Source of the DNA: Vibrio metschnikovii CIP 69.14
GTDB lineage: Bacteria; Pseudomonadota; Gammaproteobacteria; Enterobacterales; Vibrionaceae
Direction of reading: 5' to 3'
Assembly: GCF_000176155.1 (NCBI RefSeq)
Contig: NZ_ACZO01000002.1
Coordinates: 1 to 64,000, forward strand
DNA: 64,000 nt
Shown here in pieces: positions 52,827-61,638 of the stretch. A model generated the notes under the pieces. The model saw only the letters and a program-made list of their open reading frames with translations. It ran no database searches and had not been told where the DNA came from. Positions within the stretch are counted from its first letter, which is position 1. Each line of letters starts with the position of its first letter. A program made the translations under genes and the position numbers.

Positions 52827-52829
52827 GTG

Positions 52830-52861
52830 TTGACATTAAGATGAGAACGATTATTATTAAC
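52830..52861 (+). promoter_or_regulatory. ryhB promoter with Fur box
   Basis: A perfect -35 TTGACA (52830-52835) and -10 TATTAT (52852-52857) are 16 bp apart. Overlapping the -10, GAGAACGATTATTATTAAC resembles the Fur consensus GATAATGATAATCATTATC. Binding of Fe-Fur would block the promoter, so the RNA is made when iron is scarce. Confidence 0.8.
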
Positions 52862-52863
52862 CT

Positions 52864-53083
52864 TGTCTTAGGGGATAAGTCGAGTTCAACAACAGACCTG
52901 CTGATTATGTTAGCTTTATCTATTGCTAGCGGATAAGCAGAGGTTATTGGGTAACACAGATTCTTTTTGACACGACATTGCTCACATTGCTTCCAGTGTA
53001 ATATTTAGCTTTTTGGGGAGTTGATTTTACCATTAGCTTCACCAGCATACGGCTAGGCGACATCTTCGGGTGTCGCTTTTTTT
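52864..53083 (+). ncRNA. ryhB: Iron-regulated small RNA RyhB
   Basis: The core CACGACATTGCTCACATTGC at 52971-52990, followed by TTCCAGTG, is nearly identical to the target-pairing region of E. coli RyhB. The RNA would be about 220 nt, much longer than the E. coli form (about 90 nt) and in line with the long Vibrio RyhB. It ends with the terminator GGCGACA-tcttcggg-TGTCGC plus seven T residues (53055-53083). RyhB with Hfq lowers expression of iron-using proteins. The 5' end is estimated from the promoter. Confidence 0.9.
53055..53083 (+). terminator. ryhB terminator
   Basis: GGCGACA(T/C) and TGTCGCT pair around TCTTCGGG and are followed by seven T residues; typical Hfq-type sRNA end. Confidence 0.85.
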
Positions 53084-53341
53084 ATGCTATGAGTTCGGCA
53101 AGTCAATCTGTCATATGAGTAGATTTTACTCAATGACGTCAGCAAGATTGGGTGAGACTGTTGCAATTGTAATCAGCTAATTTCGAGCGGGATCTCAGCG
53201 TGAGCAAAAGGACAGCAAGTATCTTTTCCACAATGGATGATCGTTAAAGGATCATTGTTGTCTTTGTCGATCTAGATTAAAACCCTTAAATATCAGTCAC
53301 TTTTATTTTGATTGGCAGTAGTAAAAAGAGAGTAATGGAGG

Positions 53342-53374
53342 TGTGGATAAAATCTATGAACAGACTTATCCACA
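53342..53374. promoter_or_regulatory. Two inverted DnaA boxes upstream of polA
   Basis: TGTGGATAA (53342-53350) and TTATCCACA (53366-53374) are two perfect DnaA boxes in inverted orientation, 15 bp apart, in the polA upstream region. E. coli polA also has DnaA boxes near its promoter, as I recall. The rest of 53084-53499 shows no gene; a small ATGATC/GATCAT hairpin lies near 53236. Confidence 0.7.
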
Positions 53375-53499
53375 GATGAAGGGTGAGCAGAACCGATCTC
53401 GGTGCACGCTTAGGCAACGAGTCAGCTTGATCAGCATGGAAACCAAGCAGCAGTCATGGCATCCTAGGCGCTTATTGTTTCTGATCGGATAGCAAAACT

Positions 53500-56295
53500 A
53501 TGGCTCGTATCCCTGATAACCCCCTCATTTTGATCGATGGCTCCTCTTATTTATACCGCGCGTTTCACGCCTATCCAGGCACCATGACCAATGGTGAGAT
53601 CCCGACCAATGCGGTGTATGGGGTCGTCAATATGTTGCGTGCCATGATGCGTCAATTTGCTTCAGAGCGCATGGCCGTGATTTTCGATGCGAAGGGTAAA
53701 ACCTTTCGTGATGACATGTACGATCAGTATAAAGCTCATCGCCCTCCGATGCCGGATGACCTAAGGTGTCAAATTGAACCTTTGCATCAGATTATTCGTG
53801 CAATGGGTTTACCGCTGATTTCGATTGAAGGTGTGGAAGCGGATGATGTGATCGGCACCTTAGCGGCGCAAGCATCGCAAGCGGGAATGCCAGTGCTGAT
53901 CAGTACCGGCGATAAAGATATGGCGCAATTAGTCAACGATCATGTCACTTTGATTAACACCATGACCAATGTCGTCATGGATCGCGAAGGGGTGATTGAA
54001 AAATTTGGTATTCCGCCTGAGTTGATCATCGATTATCTCGCTTTGATGGGCGATAAAGTCGATAACATTCCTGGCGTCCCCGGTGTGGGTGATAAAACCG
54101 CCACCGCCTTGTTACAAGGGATTGGTGGCCTTGAGGCGTTATATGCCAATTTAGATAAAATTGCTGAGTTAGGCTTCCGTGGTTCAAAAACCATGGCGAA
54201 GAAGCTGGAAGAAAATCGTGACAATGCTTGGTTATCTTATCAGTTAGCCACGATTAAGCTCGATGTCGAATTGGATCACACGCCGCAGTCTTTATTGAAA
54301 ACCACTCCCGACTGCGACGCCTTAATTGCGCTGTATGGGAAAATGGCGTTTAAATCTTGGTTAACGGAACTATTAGACGGCGGTAATGGCGTCGTCGAAG
54401 CCCGTGAGCCTATCACCCAGCGAGAAGTGGCCTCTGGCCAAGCGCACACGGTGATGAGTGAGCACTCAGCGGTAACGATTGATCGCAGTCAGTACCAAAC
54501 GATCCTTGATGAACAGAGTTTTGCGATATGGTTAGCCAAGCTCAAACAAGCCGAAGTGTTTGCGTTTGATACGGAAACAGACAGTCTCGATTATATGGTC
54601 GCTAATTTGGTGGGTCTCTCGTTCGCCGTGGCAGAAGGAGAGGCGGCGTATGTGCCCGTTGGGCATGACTATCTTGATGCGCCTCAGCAACTGGACCGTG
54701 ATTGGGTACTGGCGCAGCTAAAACCGTTATTAGAAAATCCTCAATTGGCTAAAGTTGGTCAAAATCTGAAATACGACGCCAGTGTTGTGGCGCGTTATGG
54801 GATAACGATGCGTGGCATTGCTCATGATACGATGCTGGCTTCTTATGTCTATAACAGCGTCGGTGGTAAGCAGGATATGGATAGCTTAGCGCTACGCTTT
54901 TTACAACATAGCTGCATTTCTTTTGAGCAAGTGGCTGGTAAGGGAAAAAATCAACTGACCTTCAATCAAATCGATCTTGAACAGGCTGCGCCATACGCCG
55001 CGGAAGATGCTGATGTGACACTAAGGCTACACCATCGTTTACAAGCCTTGCTTGAGGCGGATGCGCCGCTATTCGGTGTTTATCGTGATATTGAGGTGCC
55101 ATTAGTGCCGGTGTTATCACGCATGGAGCGTACTGGCGTATTGATTGACGATCAATTACTGGCGATTCAATCTCAAGAAATTGCCCAGCGCTTGGTTGAG
55201 CTAGAGCGCAAAGCCTATGAGCTGGCTGATCAAGAATTTAATTTAAGTTCACCAAAGCAATTACAAACGATTTTGTTTGAGCAGATGAAGTTACCTGTGG
55301 TGAAAAAAACGCCATCAGGTACCCCATCGACCAACGAAGAAGTGCTGCAAGAATTGGCGTTAGATTATCCGTTACCAGCGGTGATCCTTGAATACCGTGG
55401 ATTGGCTAAATTAAAGTCGACCTACACAGACAAGCTACCAAAGATGATCAACCCAACGACTGGTAGGGTGCACACTTCTTATCATCAAGCGGTGACGGCG
55501 ACAGGACGTTTATCATCGACGGATCCTAATTTACAAAATATTCCGATCCGCAATCAAGAAGGACGCCGTATTCGTCAGGCTTTTATTGCGCCATCGGGAT
55601 GGAAAATCATGGCGGTCGACTATTCACAGATTGAGTTACGAATCATGGCTCATTTGTCTGGCGATCCTGCGTTACTGGACGCTTTCCAGCAAGGCAAGGA
55701 TATCCATACCGCGACGGCAGCAGAAATCATTGGCGTGAGTATTGATCAGGTAACCAGTGAGCAGCGTCGCCGCGCCAAAGCGGTCAACTTTGGCCTTATT
55801 TATGGCATGAGCGCCTTTGGTCTTGCTAAGCAACTCGGTATTCCGCGTTCTGAAGCACAGCATTACATGGACAAATATTTTGAACGTTATCCGGGTGTGC
55901 TGCGTTATATGGAAGAGACGCGCAGTATGGCGGCAGAGCAAGGGTATGTGGAAACGCTCTTTGGTCGTCGTTTGCATTTACCTGAAATTCAATCACGGAA
56001 TGGCATGCGTCGTAAAGCCGCTGAGCGGGCGGCGATCAATGCACCGATGCAAGGCACTGCTGCTGATATCATTAAAAAAGCGATGTTATTAGTGGATAAT
56101 TGGATCGAGACAGAGGGGCAAGGACGCGTAAAATTGTTAATGCAAGTACACGATGAACTGGTTTTTGAAGTACAAGAGTCAGCTTTATCCGAAATTGAAA
56201 GTAAAGTACAAGAATTGATGGAATCTGCTGCCCAACTTAACGTGCCGTTAGTGGCTGATGCTGGCCATGGAAATAACTGGGATGAAGCCCATTAA
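53500..56295 (+). CDS. polA: DNA polymerase I
   Basis: A 931-residue three-domain enzyme. Residues about 1-290 form the 5'-3' exonuclease ([45 protein letters not shown]). About 330-520 are the 3'-5' proofreading domain with intact [13 protein letters not shown] and [12 protein letters not shown]. The rest is the polymerase with [11 protein letters not shown] (motif A), [18 protein letters not shown] (motif B) and [12 protein letters not shown] (motif C). Full length. It is followed by a strong terminator into which a group II intron is abutted. Confidence 0.98.
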   Translation: MARIPDNPLILIDGSSYLYRAFHAYPGTMTNGEIPTNAVYGVVNMLRAMMRQFASERMAVIFDAKGKTFRDDMYDQYKAHRPPMPDDLRCQIEPLHQIIRAMGLPLISIEGVEADDVIGTLAAQASQAGMPVLISTGDKDMAQLVNDHVTLINTMTNVVMDREGVIEKFGIPPELIIDYLALMGDKVDNIPGVPGVGDKTATALLQGIGGLEALYANLDKIAELGFRGSKTMAKKLEENRDNAWLSYQLATIKLDVELDHTPQSLLKTTPDCDALIALYGKMAFKSWLTELLDGGNGVVEAREPITQREVASGQAHTVMSEHSAVTIDRSQYQTILDEQSFAIWLAKLKQAEVFAFDTETDSLDYMVANLVGLSFAVAEGEAAYVPVGHDYLDAPQQLDRDWVLAQLKPLLENPQLAKVGQNLKYDASVVARYGITMRGIAHDTMLASYVYNSVGGKQDMDSLALRFLQHSCISFEQVAGKGKNQLTFNQIDLEQAAPYAAEDADVTLRLHHRLQALLEADAPLFGVYRDIEVPLVPVLSRMERTGVLIDDQLLAIQSQEIAQRLVELERKAYELADQEFNLSSPKQLQTILFEQMKLPVVKKTPSGTPSTNEEVLQELALDYPLPAVILEYRGLAKLKSTYTDKLPKMINPTTGRVHTSYHQAVTATGRLSSTDPNLQNIPIRNQEGRRIRQAFIAPSGWKIMAVDYSQIELRIMAHLSGDPALLDAFQQGKDIHTATAAEIIGVSIDQVTSEQRRRAKAVNFGLIYGMSAFGLAKQLGIPRSEAQHYMDKYFERYPGVLRYMEETRSMAAEQGYVETLFGRRLHLPEIQSRNGMRRKAAERAAINAPMQGTAADIIKKAMLLVDNWIETEGQGRVKLLMQVHDELVFEVQESALSEIESKVQELMESAAQLNVPLVADAGHGNNWDEAH

Positions 56296-56328
56296 CGTCG
56301 ATTTAGCATAAAATCAATCAATTATTCT

Positions 56329-56356
56329 AGCCAGCGTCTTATCGCTGGCTTTTTTT
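56329..56356 (+). terminator. polA terminator, target of the group II intron
   Basis: AGCCAGCG and CGCTGGCT form a perfect 8-bp stem around TCTTAT, followed by seven T residues. The next base is the first base (GTGCGCC) of a group II intron. Insertion just after terminator hairpins is the known habit of group IIC introns. Confidence 0.9.
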
Positions 56357-56900
56357 GTGCGCCGAGCATGGCGTTGATCTAGGAGGTGAAAGTCCTCTAC
56401 GGGCTCAGTCGAGCGGGAACCGTTAGCCTATGCAAGGGTGTTCATCGTGAGGTGAAATCTGAAGGAAGCAAATGGCAAAACGTGGTGATGACGAACAGAA
56501 ATCTGATAGTAGGCTGTGTCGACTTGGGTAACCTAGCAATAGATAGAATAGCCCAACGACTCGACGAGAAGTGCGATGCAGTAAATCAGGCATGACCACG
56601 AGAAAGAACAACGTCTTACCTCGGGAGATCTTATTATCTGTTTCGGACGAAACTAAGCAGCCAGTGATGGATGCTGATGGGTAATAAGGAGTCAGCAGAA
56701 GGCATAGTACCTTGAGGAAGTACAACTTAAGGGAAGGCCGGAACTGAATAGGTCAAGAAGCAGTCGCCAGATATTCAAATCAGTGGAGTAACAGTAACGA
56801 TGCGACCCATCTCTACGTTCCGATTGGTGAAGCCAAAAGTGGAACTGACGGAAACGAAGCGTAACAAGCTGATTTGGCATAGAAAGAAGGACGAGTCTTG

Positions 56901-58211
56901 ATGGACACCACTCGATTACTCGAACAGATGTTCAGTCCGGGTAATTTAAACGCTGCGACCAAACAGGTGAAGCGCAACAAGGGGTGCGGTGGGGTAGATA
57001 GACTGACGATCACAGCGACCTTGGAAAAGCTTCGCCAGTTGGATAATGGGCAGCAACTTCGCCAGTCTTTACTGGATGGAAGTTACCAACCGTCTCCCGT
57101 TCTGGGTGTAGAAATCCCCAAGCCAAAAGGTGGAGTACGCCAACTGGGTATCCCAACCGTTCAGGATCGCATCGTACAACAAGCGATGGCACAGCTCCTG
57201 ACACAGTTGTATGAGCCGAAGTTCTCAAAGAGCAGCTTCGGGTTCAGACCAAGAAGGAGTGCTCATCATGCTTTGTCGAAAGCGAGTGAATACATTCGAG
57301 AAGGGCGGGGATATGTAGTCGATATAGATCTGGAGAAGTACTTCGATACCGTCAATCACGACAGACTGATGTATCGGCTGTCTCAAGATATCGCGGATAA
57401 ACGGGTGCTGAAACTGATCAGGAAATATCTACAAAGTGGTCTGATGCGAAATGGAGTGATAGAGCGAAGACAAAGAGGAACCCCACAAGGAGGTCCTCTG
57501 TCGCCGCTGCTCTCTAATATCGTATTGGATGAGCTTGATAAAGAGTTAGAACGTAGAGGTCATAAGTTCTGCCGATACGCAGACGATTGCCAAATCTACG
57601 TAGGTAGTGAAGCAGCAGCGCAACGGGTGAAAACCTCGGTTACGGAGTTCTTGGAGCAGACGCTTAAATTACGGGTAAACCGTGAGAAAAGTGCGGCGAC
57701 CAGAGTGAGTGAGCGTAGCTACTTGGGACACCGCTTCAACGATGATGGTGTGATAGGTATCAGTGATGACGCCATGCATCAAATGAAGAAACGAGTGCGA
57801 CAAGTCACCAAACGAAATAGAGGACGAACGTTCCCGGCAATCATCAAGGAACTATCGACGTATCTACGAGGTTGGCAGAACTACTTTAAACTGGGCTTAA
57901 GGCCGTCATCGATGAGTCACCTAGACAGTTGGATAAGACGCCGACTGCGGTGCTACCGTCTAAAACAGAAAAAGCGGAAATACAGCATAGCGATGTGGCT
58001 GATTAGTTTAGGAGTCGCCAAACCTAATGCATGGAAAGTCGCAGGTTCAGATAAAGGATGGTGGAAACTCTCACGGACGCCCCAAGTCAATCAGGCTTTA
58101 CCCAACAAACGGTTGGAAGAGTTGGGGTTATACTCATTGTTGGAAGGGTATGAAACATTGAAAATCTATTCGGAACCGCCGTATGCGATCCACGCTTGTA
58201 CGGTGGTGTGA
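56901..58211 (+). CDS. ltrA: Group II intron reverse transcriptase/maturase
   Basis: A 436-residue protein with intact reverse-transcriptase blocks: FGFRPRRSAHHAL, VVDIDLEKYFDTVNHD (RT3, catalytic Asp), RGTPQGGPLSPLLSN (RT4) and CRYADDCQIYV (YADD, RT5). A thumb/maturase X region follows (YLGHRF onward). No HNH endonuclease domain is present, as expected for IIC introns. ATG at 56901 follows AAGGA; the frame also opens with a TTG one codon earlier. The stop codon lies at the 3' strand of domain V, so coding and catalytic RNA overlap. Confidence 0.92.
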   Translation: MDTTRLLEQMFSPGNLNAATKQVKRNKGCGGVDRLTITATLEKLRQLDNGQQLRQSLLDGSYQPSPVLGVEIPKPKGGVRQLGIPTVQDRIVQQAMAQLLTQLYEPKFSKSSFGFRPRRSAHHALSKASEYIREGRGYVVDIDLEKYFDTVNHDRLMYRLSQDIADKRVLKLIRKYLQSGLMRNGVIERRQRGTPQGGPLSPLLSNIVLDELDKELERRGHKFCRYADDCQIYVGSEAAAQRVKTSVTEFLEQTLKLRVNREKSAATRVSERSYLGHRFNDDGVIGISDDAMHQMKKRVRQVTKRNRGRTFPAIIKELSTYLRGWQNYFKLGLRPSSMSHLDSWIRRRLRCYRLKQKKRKYSIAMWLISLGVAKPNAWKVAGSDKGWWKLSRTPQVNQALPNKRLEELGLYSLLEGYETLKIYSEPPYAIHACTVV

Positions 58212-58244
58212 GAGGACGGCGGGAGTGATCCCGCCTCCTACTCG
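58175..58244 (+). other. Intron domains V and VI
   Basis: Domain V: ACCGCCGTA/TACGGTGGT (9 bp, one wobble) with an upper stem GCG/CGC around ATCCA. Domain VI: GGCGGGA/TCCCGCC around GTGA, followed by the CCTAC stretch that would hold the branch-point A. Read from base pairing by eye. Confidence 0.7.
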
Positions 58245-58347
58245 ATTAATCGAAAAAAATTGAGTGATTTTCAAGTATTTATGTATTTTAATAAAATTTT
58301 AATGAAAAAAAACTACAAAAACTATTTTCATTTATGACCAGTTGCTG

Positions 58348-58373
58348 TAGATTTAATTCCGTAGGGTACAGAG
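58348..58373 (+). ncRNA. spf: Spot 42 sRNA gene, 5' fragment (interrupted)
   Basis: An extended -10 (TG then TAGATT at 58348-58353) precedes GTAGGGTACAGAG (58361-58373), the first 13 bases of Spot 42. An IS5-family element then begins at 58374. The rest of the RNA is at 59427-59528. The promoter now drives transcription into the IS. Confidence 0.85.
58365..58373. repeat. 9-bp target duplication of the IS, left copy
   Basis: GGTACAGAG is repeated at 59427-59435. Nine bp is the duplication length of IS903-type elements. Confidence 0.95.
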
Positions 58374-59426
58374 GGCTTTGTTGCTTAAATCGATGGAACT
58401 AAATCAAGAAGCTACGATCTGATCGGCTACATCCATTAATCGTCGTAGCCTAATGCCTAAACCTCGTTACAAAACAACCAACTGGAAGCAGTACAATAAA
58501 GCCTTAATTAATCGTGGTTCACTGACCTTTTGGGTTGATGAGGAAGCGATAGCTGAGTGGAAGCAAAGCAAACAAGGCAAGCGTGGTAGACCACGCCAAT
58601 TCAGTGATTTAGCCATTACGACTGCATTAATGGTGAAACGAGTATTCTCTATGCCATTGAGAGCGCTGCAAGGATTTATAGACTCAGTATTTAAACTGGC
58701 TAATATCCCGCTATTTTGTCCGCATTACACCTGCATAAGTCGTCGAGCTAAGGAAGTTGATGTTTCATTTAAAACTAAAACCAGAGGAGCGATACAACAT
58801 CTAGCCATTGATTCCACTGGTCTCAAGGTTTATGGCGAAGGTGAATGGAAGGTTAAGAAGCATGGTACTGACGGGAAGCGTAGAGTTTGGCGTAAACTGC
58901 ATATTGCAGTAGATGCCAGCACTCACGAAATAGTCGCAGCAGAACTGAGTTTCTCTAACGTAACCGATGCTGAAGTGCTTCCCAACTTACTTAAGCAGAC
59001 ACGTCGTAAAATCATTGAAGTATCAGGTGATGGAGCTTATGACACAAGAAGCTGCCATGAAGCTATACGAATCAAGCGAGCAGTTCCGCTCATCCCGCCA
59101 CGAGAAGGGGCAGCTTTCTGGGAGCAAGGACATCCTCGCAATTTGGCGGTAGGTTGTCAGAAGCTCTACGGCTCAAACAAAAAGTGGAAAAAGCGGTATG
59201 GTTATCATAAGCGCTCTCTATCAGAGACAGCCATGCATCGAGTGAAACAGTTGTTAGGTGGGAAATTAAGCCTAAGAAATTACAACGCTCAGGTTGGCGA
59301 GACTTACGCAATGATCAAAGCGCTGAACAAGCTTACGGGGCTAGGTATGCCTGAAACTCAGTATGTTGTTTAAAAATGAAGCATTATGGGCTGGTATGCC
59401 TTTTCTCTGAATTAAGCAACAAAGCC
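58374..59426. mobile_element. IS5-family (IS903-like) insertion sequence in spf
   Basis: A 1,053-bp element with terminal inverted repeats: left GGCTTTGTTGCTTAAATC, right (complement) GGCTTTGTTGCTTAATTC, 17 of 18 identical. It is flanked by the perfect 9-bp duplication GGTACAGAG and encodes a single intact transposase. Size, ends and duplication fit the IS903 group of IS5. Confidence 0.95.
58453..59373 (+). CDS. IS5-family transposase (DDE)
   Basis: A 306-residue transposase of the IS903/IS5 group. An N-terminal DNA-binding region (QFSDLAITTALMVKRVFSMP) precedes the DDE domain: HLAIDSTGLKVYG (first Asp), VSGDGAYDTRSCH (second Asp) and SETAMHRVKQLLGG (Glu, in the Y-R-E-K-type helix). Uninterrupted and of normal length, so it may be active. 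Same direction as spf and polA. Confidence 0.93.
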   Translation: MPKPRYKTTNWKQYNKALINRGSLTFWVDEEAIAEWKQSKQGKRGRPRQFSDLAITTALMVKRVFSMPLRALQGFIDSVFKLANIPLFCPHYTCISRRAKEVDVSFKTKTRGAIQHLAIDSTGLKVYGEGEWKVKKHGTDGKRRVWRKLHIAVDASTHEIVAAELSFSNVTDAEVLPNLLKQTRRKIIEVSGDGAYDTRSCHEAIRIKRAVPLIPPREGAAFWEQGHPRNLAVGCQKLYGSNKKWKKRYGYHKRSLSETAMHRVKQLLGGKLSLRNYNAQVGETYAMIKALNKLTGLGMPETQYVV

Positions 59427-59528
59427 GGTACAGAGGTAAGATGTTCTATCTTTCAGACCTTTTGTTTCACGTTATTGGATTAGGCTGATTCAGCCGCCCC
59501 AGTCGATTATTGACTGGGGCGTTTTTTA
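59427..59528 (+). ncRNA. spf: Spot 42 sRNA gene, 3' part (separated from its promoter)
   Basis: From the duplicated GGTACAGAG the sequence runs GGTAAGATGTTCTATCTTTC and onward through the body of Spot 42, ending in the terminator CGCCCCAGTC/GACTGGGGCG plus T-run at about 59493-59528. All but the first four bases is therefore present here but without the native promoter. In E. coli Spot 42 is repressed by cAMP-CRP and represses galK and other catabolic genes. Function is probably lost unless the IS supplies an outward promoter. Confidence 0.88.
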
Positions 59529-59928
59529 TTGTGCGCTTCCCATCTTTTTATCTAGCGTATCATCGATCTTCGTGGCTGAAATCTGGTCGATGATTTCGGC
59601 TAAGTGGCCCGTCAATGTAAAGCTGATTGACGATGGTTTTTGATCAATATTGTCATTAAACGTCATTCACACTTTCGATTCTTTTTAGCGAAAAATCAAG
59701 TCTATAGGATGGTGGTTTTTTTGATTTAATTTATTGATTAATAAATTAAAAATGGCGATATGTTTTGTGGTGTTGAAGCAAGATTGTCGGTGGTAGCGTC
59801 TTGTAATTTTTGCGGGATTGAGGAATGCTAGCGCTATAACAATAATGACTTCCTATTTCTCTCCCGTTGCCCCACCAGGATGGTGGGGATTTTTATTGCT
59901 TGGAGATAAATCAACAAACGAATGATGA
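59529..59928. other. Intergenic region between spf and engB, with an orphan terminator
   Basis: No protein gene is visible. A clear intrinsic terminator on the plus strand, CCCCACC-aggat-GGTGGGG followed by ATTTTT, lies at 59870-59894, 340 bp beyond the Spot 42 terminator. No obvious transcript start for it can be assigned. It faces the 3' end of engB. Confidence 0.6.
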
Positions 59929-60597
59929 CTAAGCGACAGGTGGCTCGTCGGTTGATAACGGTTGCTCGGTACGACGCAATACTTCTGGCATAAACCAACT
60001 ATCGAGTTTACTGCGTAAGGTATCAACCCCTAAACCGTTTAGCGACGAGTACACATCGACACTGACATCACCACCGAACGATAATGACTCTTCTCTGATC
60101 TTGTTGAGCTGGGCTTTACGGGCACCACTTTTCAATTTGTCCGCTTTCGTCAGTAGCACTTGCACCGGAATGGCACATTCAACCGCCCACAAGACCAATT
60201 GCTGGTCGAGATCTTTCATTGGATGGCGGATATCCATTAACACCACCAAGCCTTTTAGGCTAGAGCGCTGTTGCAGATACTCACCCAGTGATTTTTGCCA
60301 CTTCTTTTTCATTTCTAATGGTACTTGTGCAAAGCCATAACCCGGTAAATCAACGATATGGCAACCATCGGTGACTTTAAATAGATTAATTAACTGAGTT
60401 CTTCCAGGGGTTTTACTGGTTTTCGCCAAGCTTTTTTGGTTGGTTAAGCGATTGAGAGCGCTTGATTTGCCAGCATTTGAACGTCCGGCAAACGCAATTT
60501 CGATACCGTCATCGGCGGGAAGATGGCGAATGTCTGGCGCACTGGTAATGAAATGCGTGTTTTGATAGTGAATTTTTACGCTCAATGTTAACTCCAT
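59929..60597 (-). CDS. engB: Ribosome biogenesis GTPase EngB (YsxC/YihA)
   Basis: A 222-residue P-loop GTPase required for 50S subunit assembly. G1 [17 protein letters not shown]2/G3 region [12 protein letters not shown] and [13 protein letters not shown]4 LLTKADKL. Length is normal. Start [12 protein letters not shown]; a GTG a few codons later (VKIHYQ) is an alternative. It runs opposite to polA, the usual gammaproteobacterial order polA-spf-engB. Confidence 0.93.
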   Translation of the reverse strand: MELTLSVKIHYQNTHFITSAPDIRHLPADDGIEIAFAGRSNAGKSSALNRLTNQKSLAKTSKTPGRTQLINLFKVTDGCHIVDLPGYGFAQVPLEMKKKWQKSLGEYLQQRSSLKGLVVLMDIRHPMKDLDQQLVLWAVECAIPVQVLLTKADKLKSGARKAQLNKIREESLSFGGDVSVDVYSSLNGLGVDTLRSKLDSWFMPEVLRRTEQPLSTDEPPVA

Positions 60598-60999
60598 CTC
60601 GACTTTGCGTAGTCGATTGATTGCTTTTATAAAAACTTAGTCGAAGAATCGTACTCGGTACAAGACCGATGATTGTACCATGAGTGCTTGGGTAAGCTGG
60701 ACAATTATCAACAAGCGGATGGGAAGAAAGTCATCCGCTCGTCTTAAATTACGTTTTAGTTTTTTATATTAATGAGTTACCTCGCCAAGGATGTTGTCTT
60801 CTTCGCTGGGCGATGAAGAGCCGTTGTTGATTTTTAGGTTAAGCATGGCGCATCGCTTATTCGCGGCGGTCGGGCCTTTTTGTCGTGTGATGAATGGATT
60901 GATGATCTTTTTACAATAATTGCTCTGTTTTTGAACAAAGAGGCTCCACACTATCGCCAGTTTCTGGTATGTTGCGCATCCCCCAATCAGGAGGCGACA
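60598..60999. other. Intergenic region between engB and the methyltransferase
   Basis: About 400 bp with divergent promoters expected. A hairpin AGCGGATG/CATCCGCT lies at 60715-60740. A 25-codon minus-strand frame (60769-60846) lacks a ribosome site and is not called. No sRNA of the Csr type is seen here. Confidence 0.5.
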
Positions 61000-61638
61000 A
61001 TGCATACTTGTCCTTTGTGCCACAGCGTTCAAACCCACGCTTATTTTGCCGATAATCATCGTGCTTATAGAGAGTGTTCGGTTTGTCGATTGGTCTTTGT
61101 GCCTCCGGTTGATCGATTGAGCGCTGAACGTGAGAAAAGTTTCTACGATTTGCACGACAATAATCCCAACGATCTGGGCTATCGCCGTTTTTTATCGCGT
61201 CTTTCTCAGCCAATGCTTGAGAGACTTGATCCTCAATCGAAGGGATTGGATTTTGGCTGTGGCCCAGGCCCGACCTTGTCGGTCATGCTTGAAGAAGCTG
61301 GACACGACGTCGCATTGTATGACTTCTTTTATTATCGACAGCAAGAAGTCCTACAAAGGGACTATGATTTTATGACTGCCAGTGAAGTGATTGAGCATTT
61401 ACATGATCCTCACCGTATTTGGCAGCAATGGCTGAATTTAGTTAAGCCAGGAGGCTGGATTGGTATCATGACCAAACTAGTGAAAAACGTGGATGCGTTT
61501 GCTGGATGGCACTATAAAAATGATCTTACTCATGTGAGTTTTTTTAGTCGTGATACCTTTCAGTTTCTGGCCGAGCGGGATAAGCTCGAACTTGAATTTA
61601 TCGGAAATGATGTAATTTTACTGAGGAAACCCCAGTAA
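61000..61638 (+). CDS. Class I SAM-dependent methyltransferase with N-terminal zinc knuckle
   Basis: A 212-residue protein. The first 30 residues carry CPLC and CSVC pairs, a likely zinc knuckle. The methyltransferase core follows: LDFGCGPGPTLSVMLEEAG (SAM motif I), then MTASEVIEHLHDPHRIW and LVKPGGWIGIMTKL. The substrate is unknown. The ATG at 61000 is chosen because AGGAGG lies 6 bp upstream; the frame is open from 60880. It ends on the first base of the yihI start region (1-bp overlap), so the two are co-transcribed. Confidence 0.85.
   Translation: MHTCPLCHSVQTHAYFADNHRAYRECSVCRLVFVPPVDRLSAEREKSFYDLHDNNPNDLGYRRFLSRLSQPMLERLDPQSKGLDFGCGPGPTLSVMLEEAGHDVALYDFFYYRQQEVLQRDYDFMTASEVIEHLHDPHRIWQQWLNLVKPGGWIGIMTKLVKNVDAFAGWHYKNDLTHVSFFSRDTFQFLAERDKLELEFIGNDVILLRKPQ

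Larger units (their letters stand above)
56357..58246 (+). mobile_element. Group II intron, IIC type, with its own reverse transcriptase
   Basis: The 5' end GTGCGCC matches the group II consensus GUGYG. About 540 nt of structured RNA (domains I-III) precede the ORF. Near the 3' end a domain-V-like hairpin pairs ACCGCCGTA with TACGGTGGT, carrying the CGC form of the catalytic triad seen in IIC introns, followed by a domain-VI stem (GGCGGGA/TCCCGCC). The 3' boundary is placed after CTCGAT and may be off by a few bases. It is about 1.9 kb and lies between polA and spf, in sense with polA. Confidence 0.88.

Noticed and set aside
56386..56725. Short open frames in the first 500 bp of the group II intron
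   Set aside because: This stretch is the structured RNA of intron domains I-III; the frames carry no protein features.
59465..59478. Further parS-like sequence TTTCACGTTATTGG
   Set aside because: Only the left half matches parS; it is part of the Spot 42 body.
60769..60846. A 25-codon minus-strand frame between engB and the methyltransferase gene
   Set aside because: No ribosome-binding site and no recognisable motif; too little to support a gene.
60598..60999. CsrC-like sRNA, expected from the E. coli order engB-csrC-yihI
   Set aside because: The region lacks the repeated GGA-loop hairpins that define Csr RNAs.
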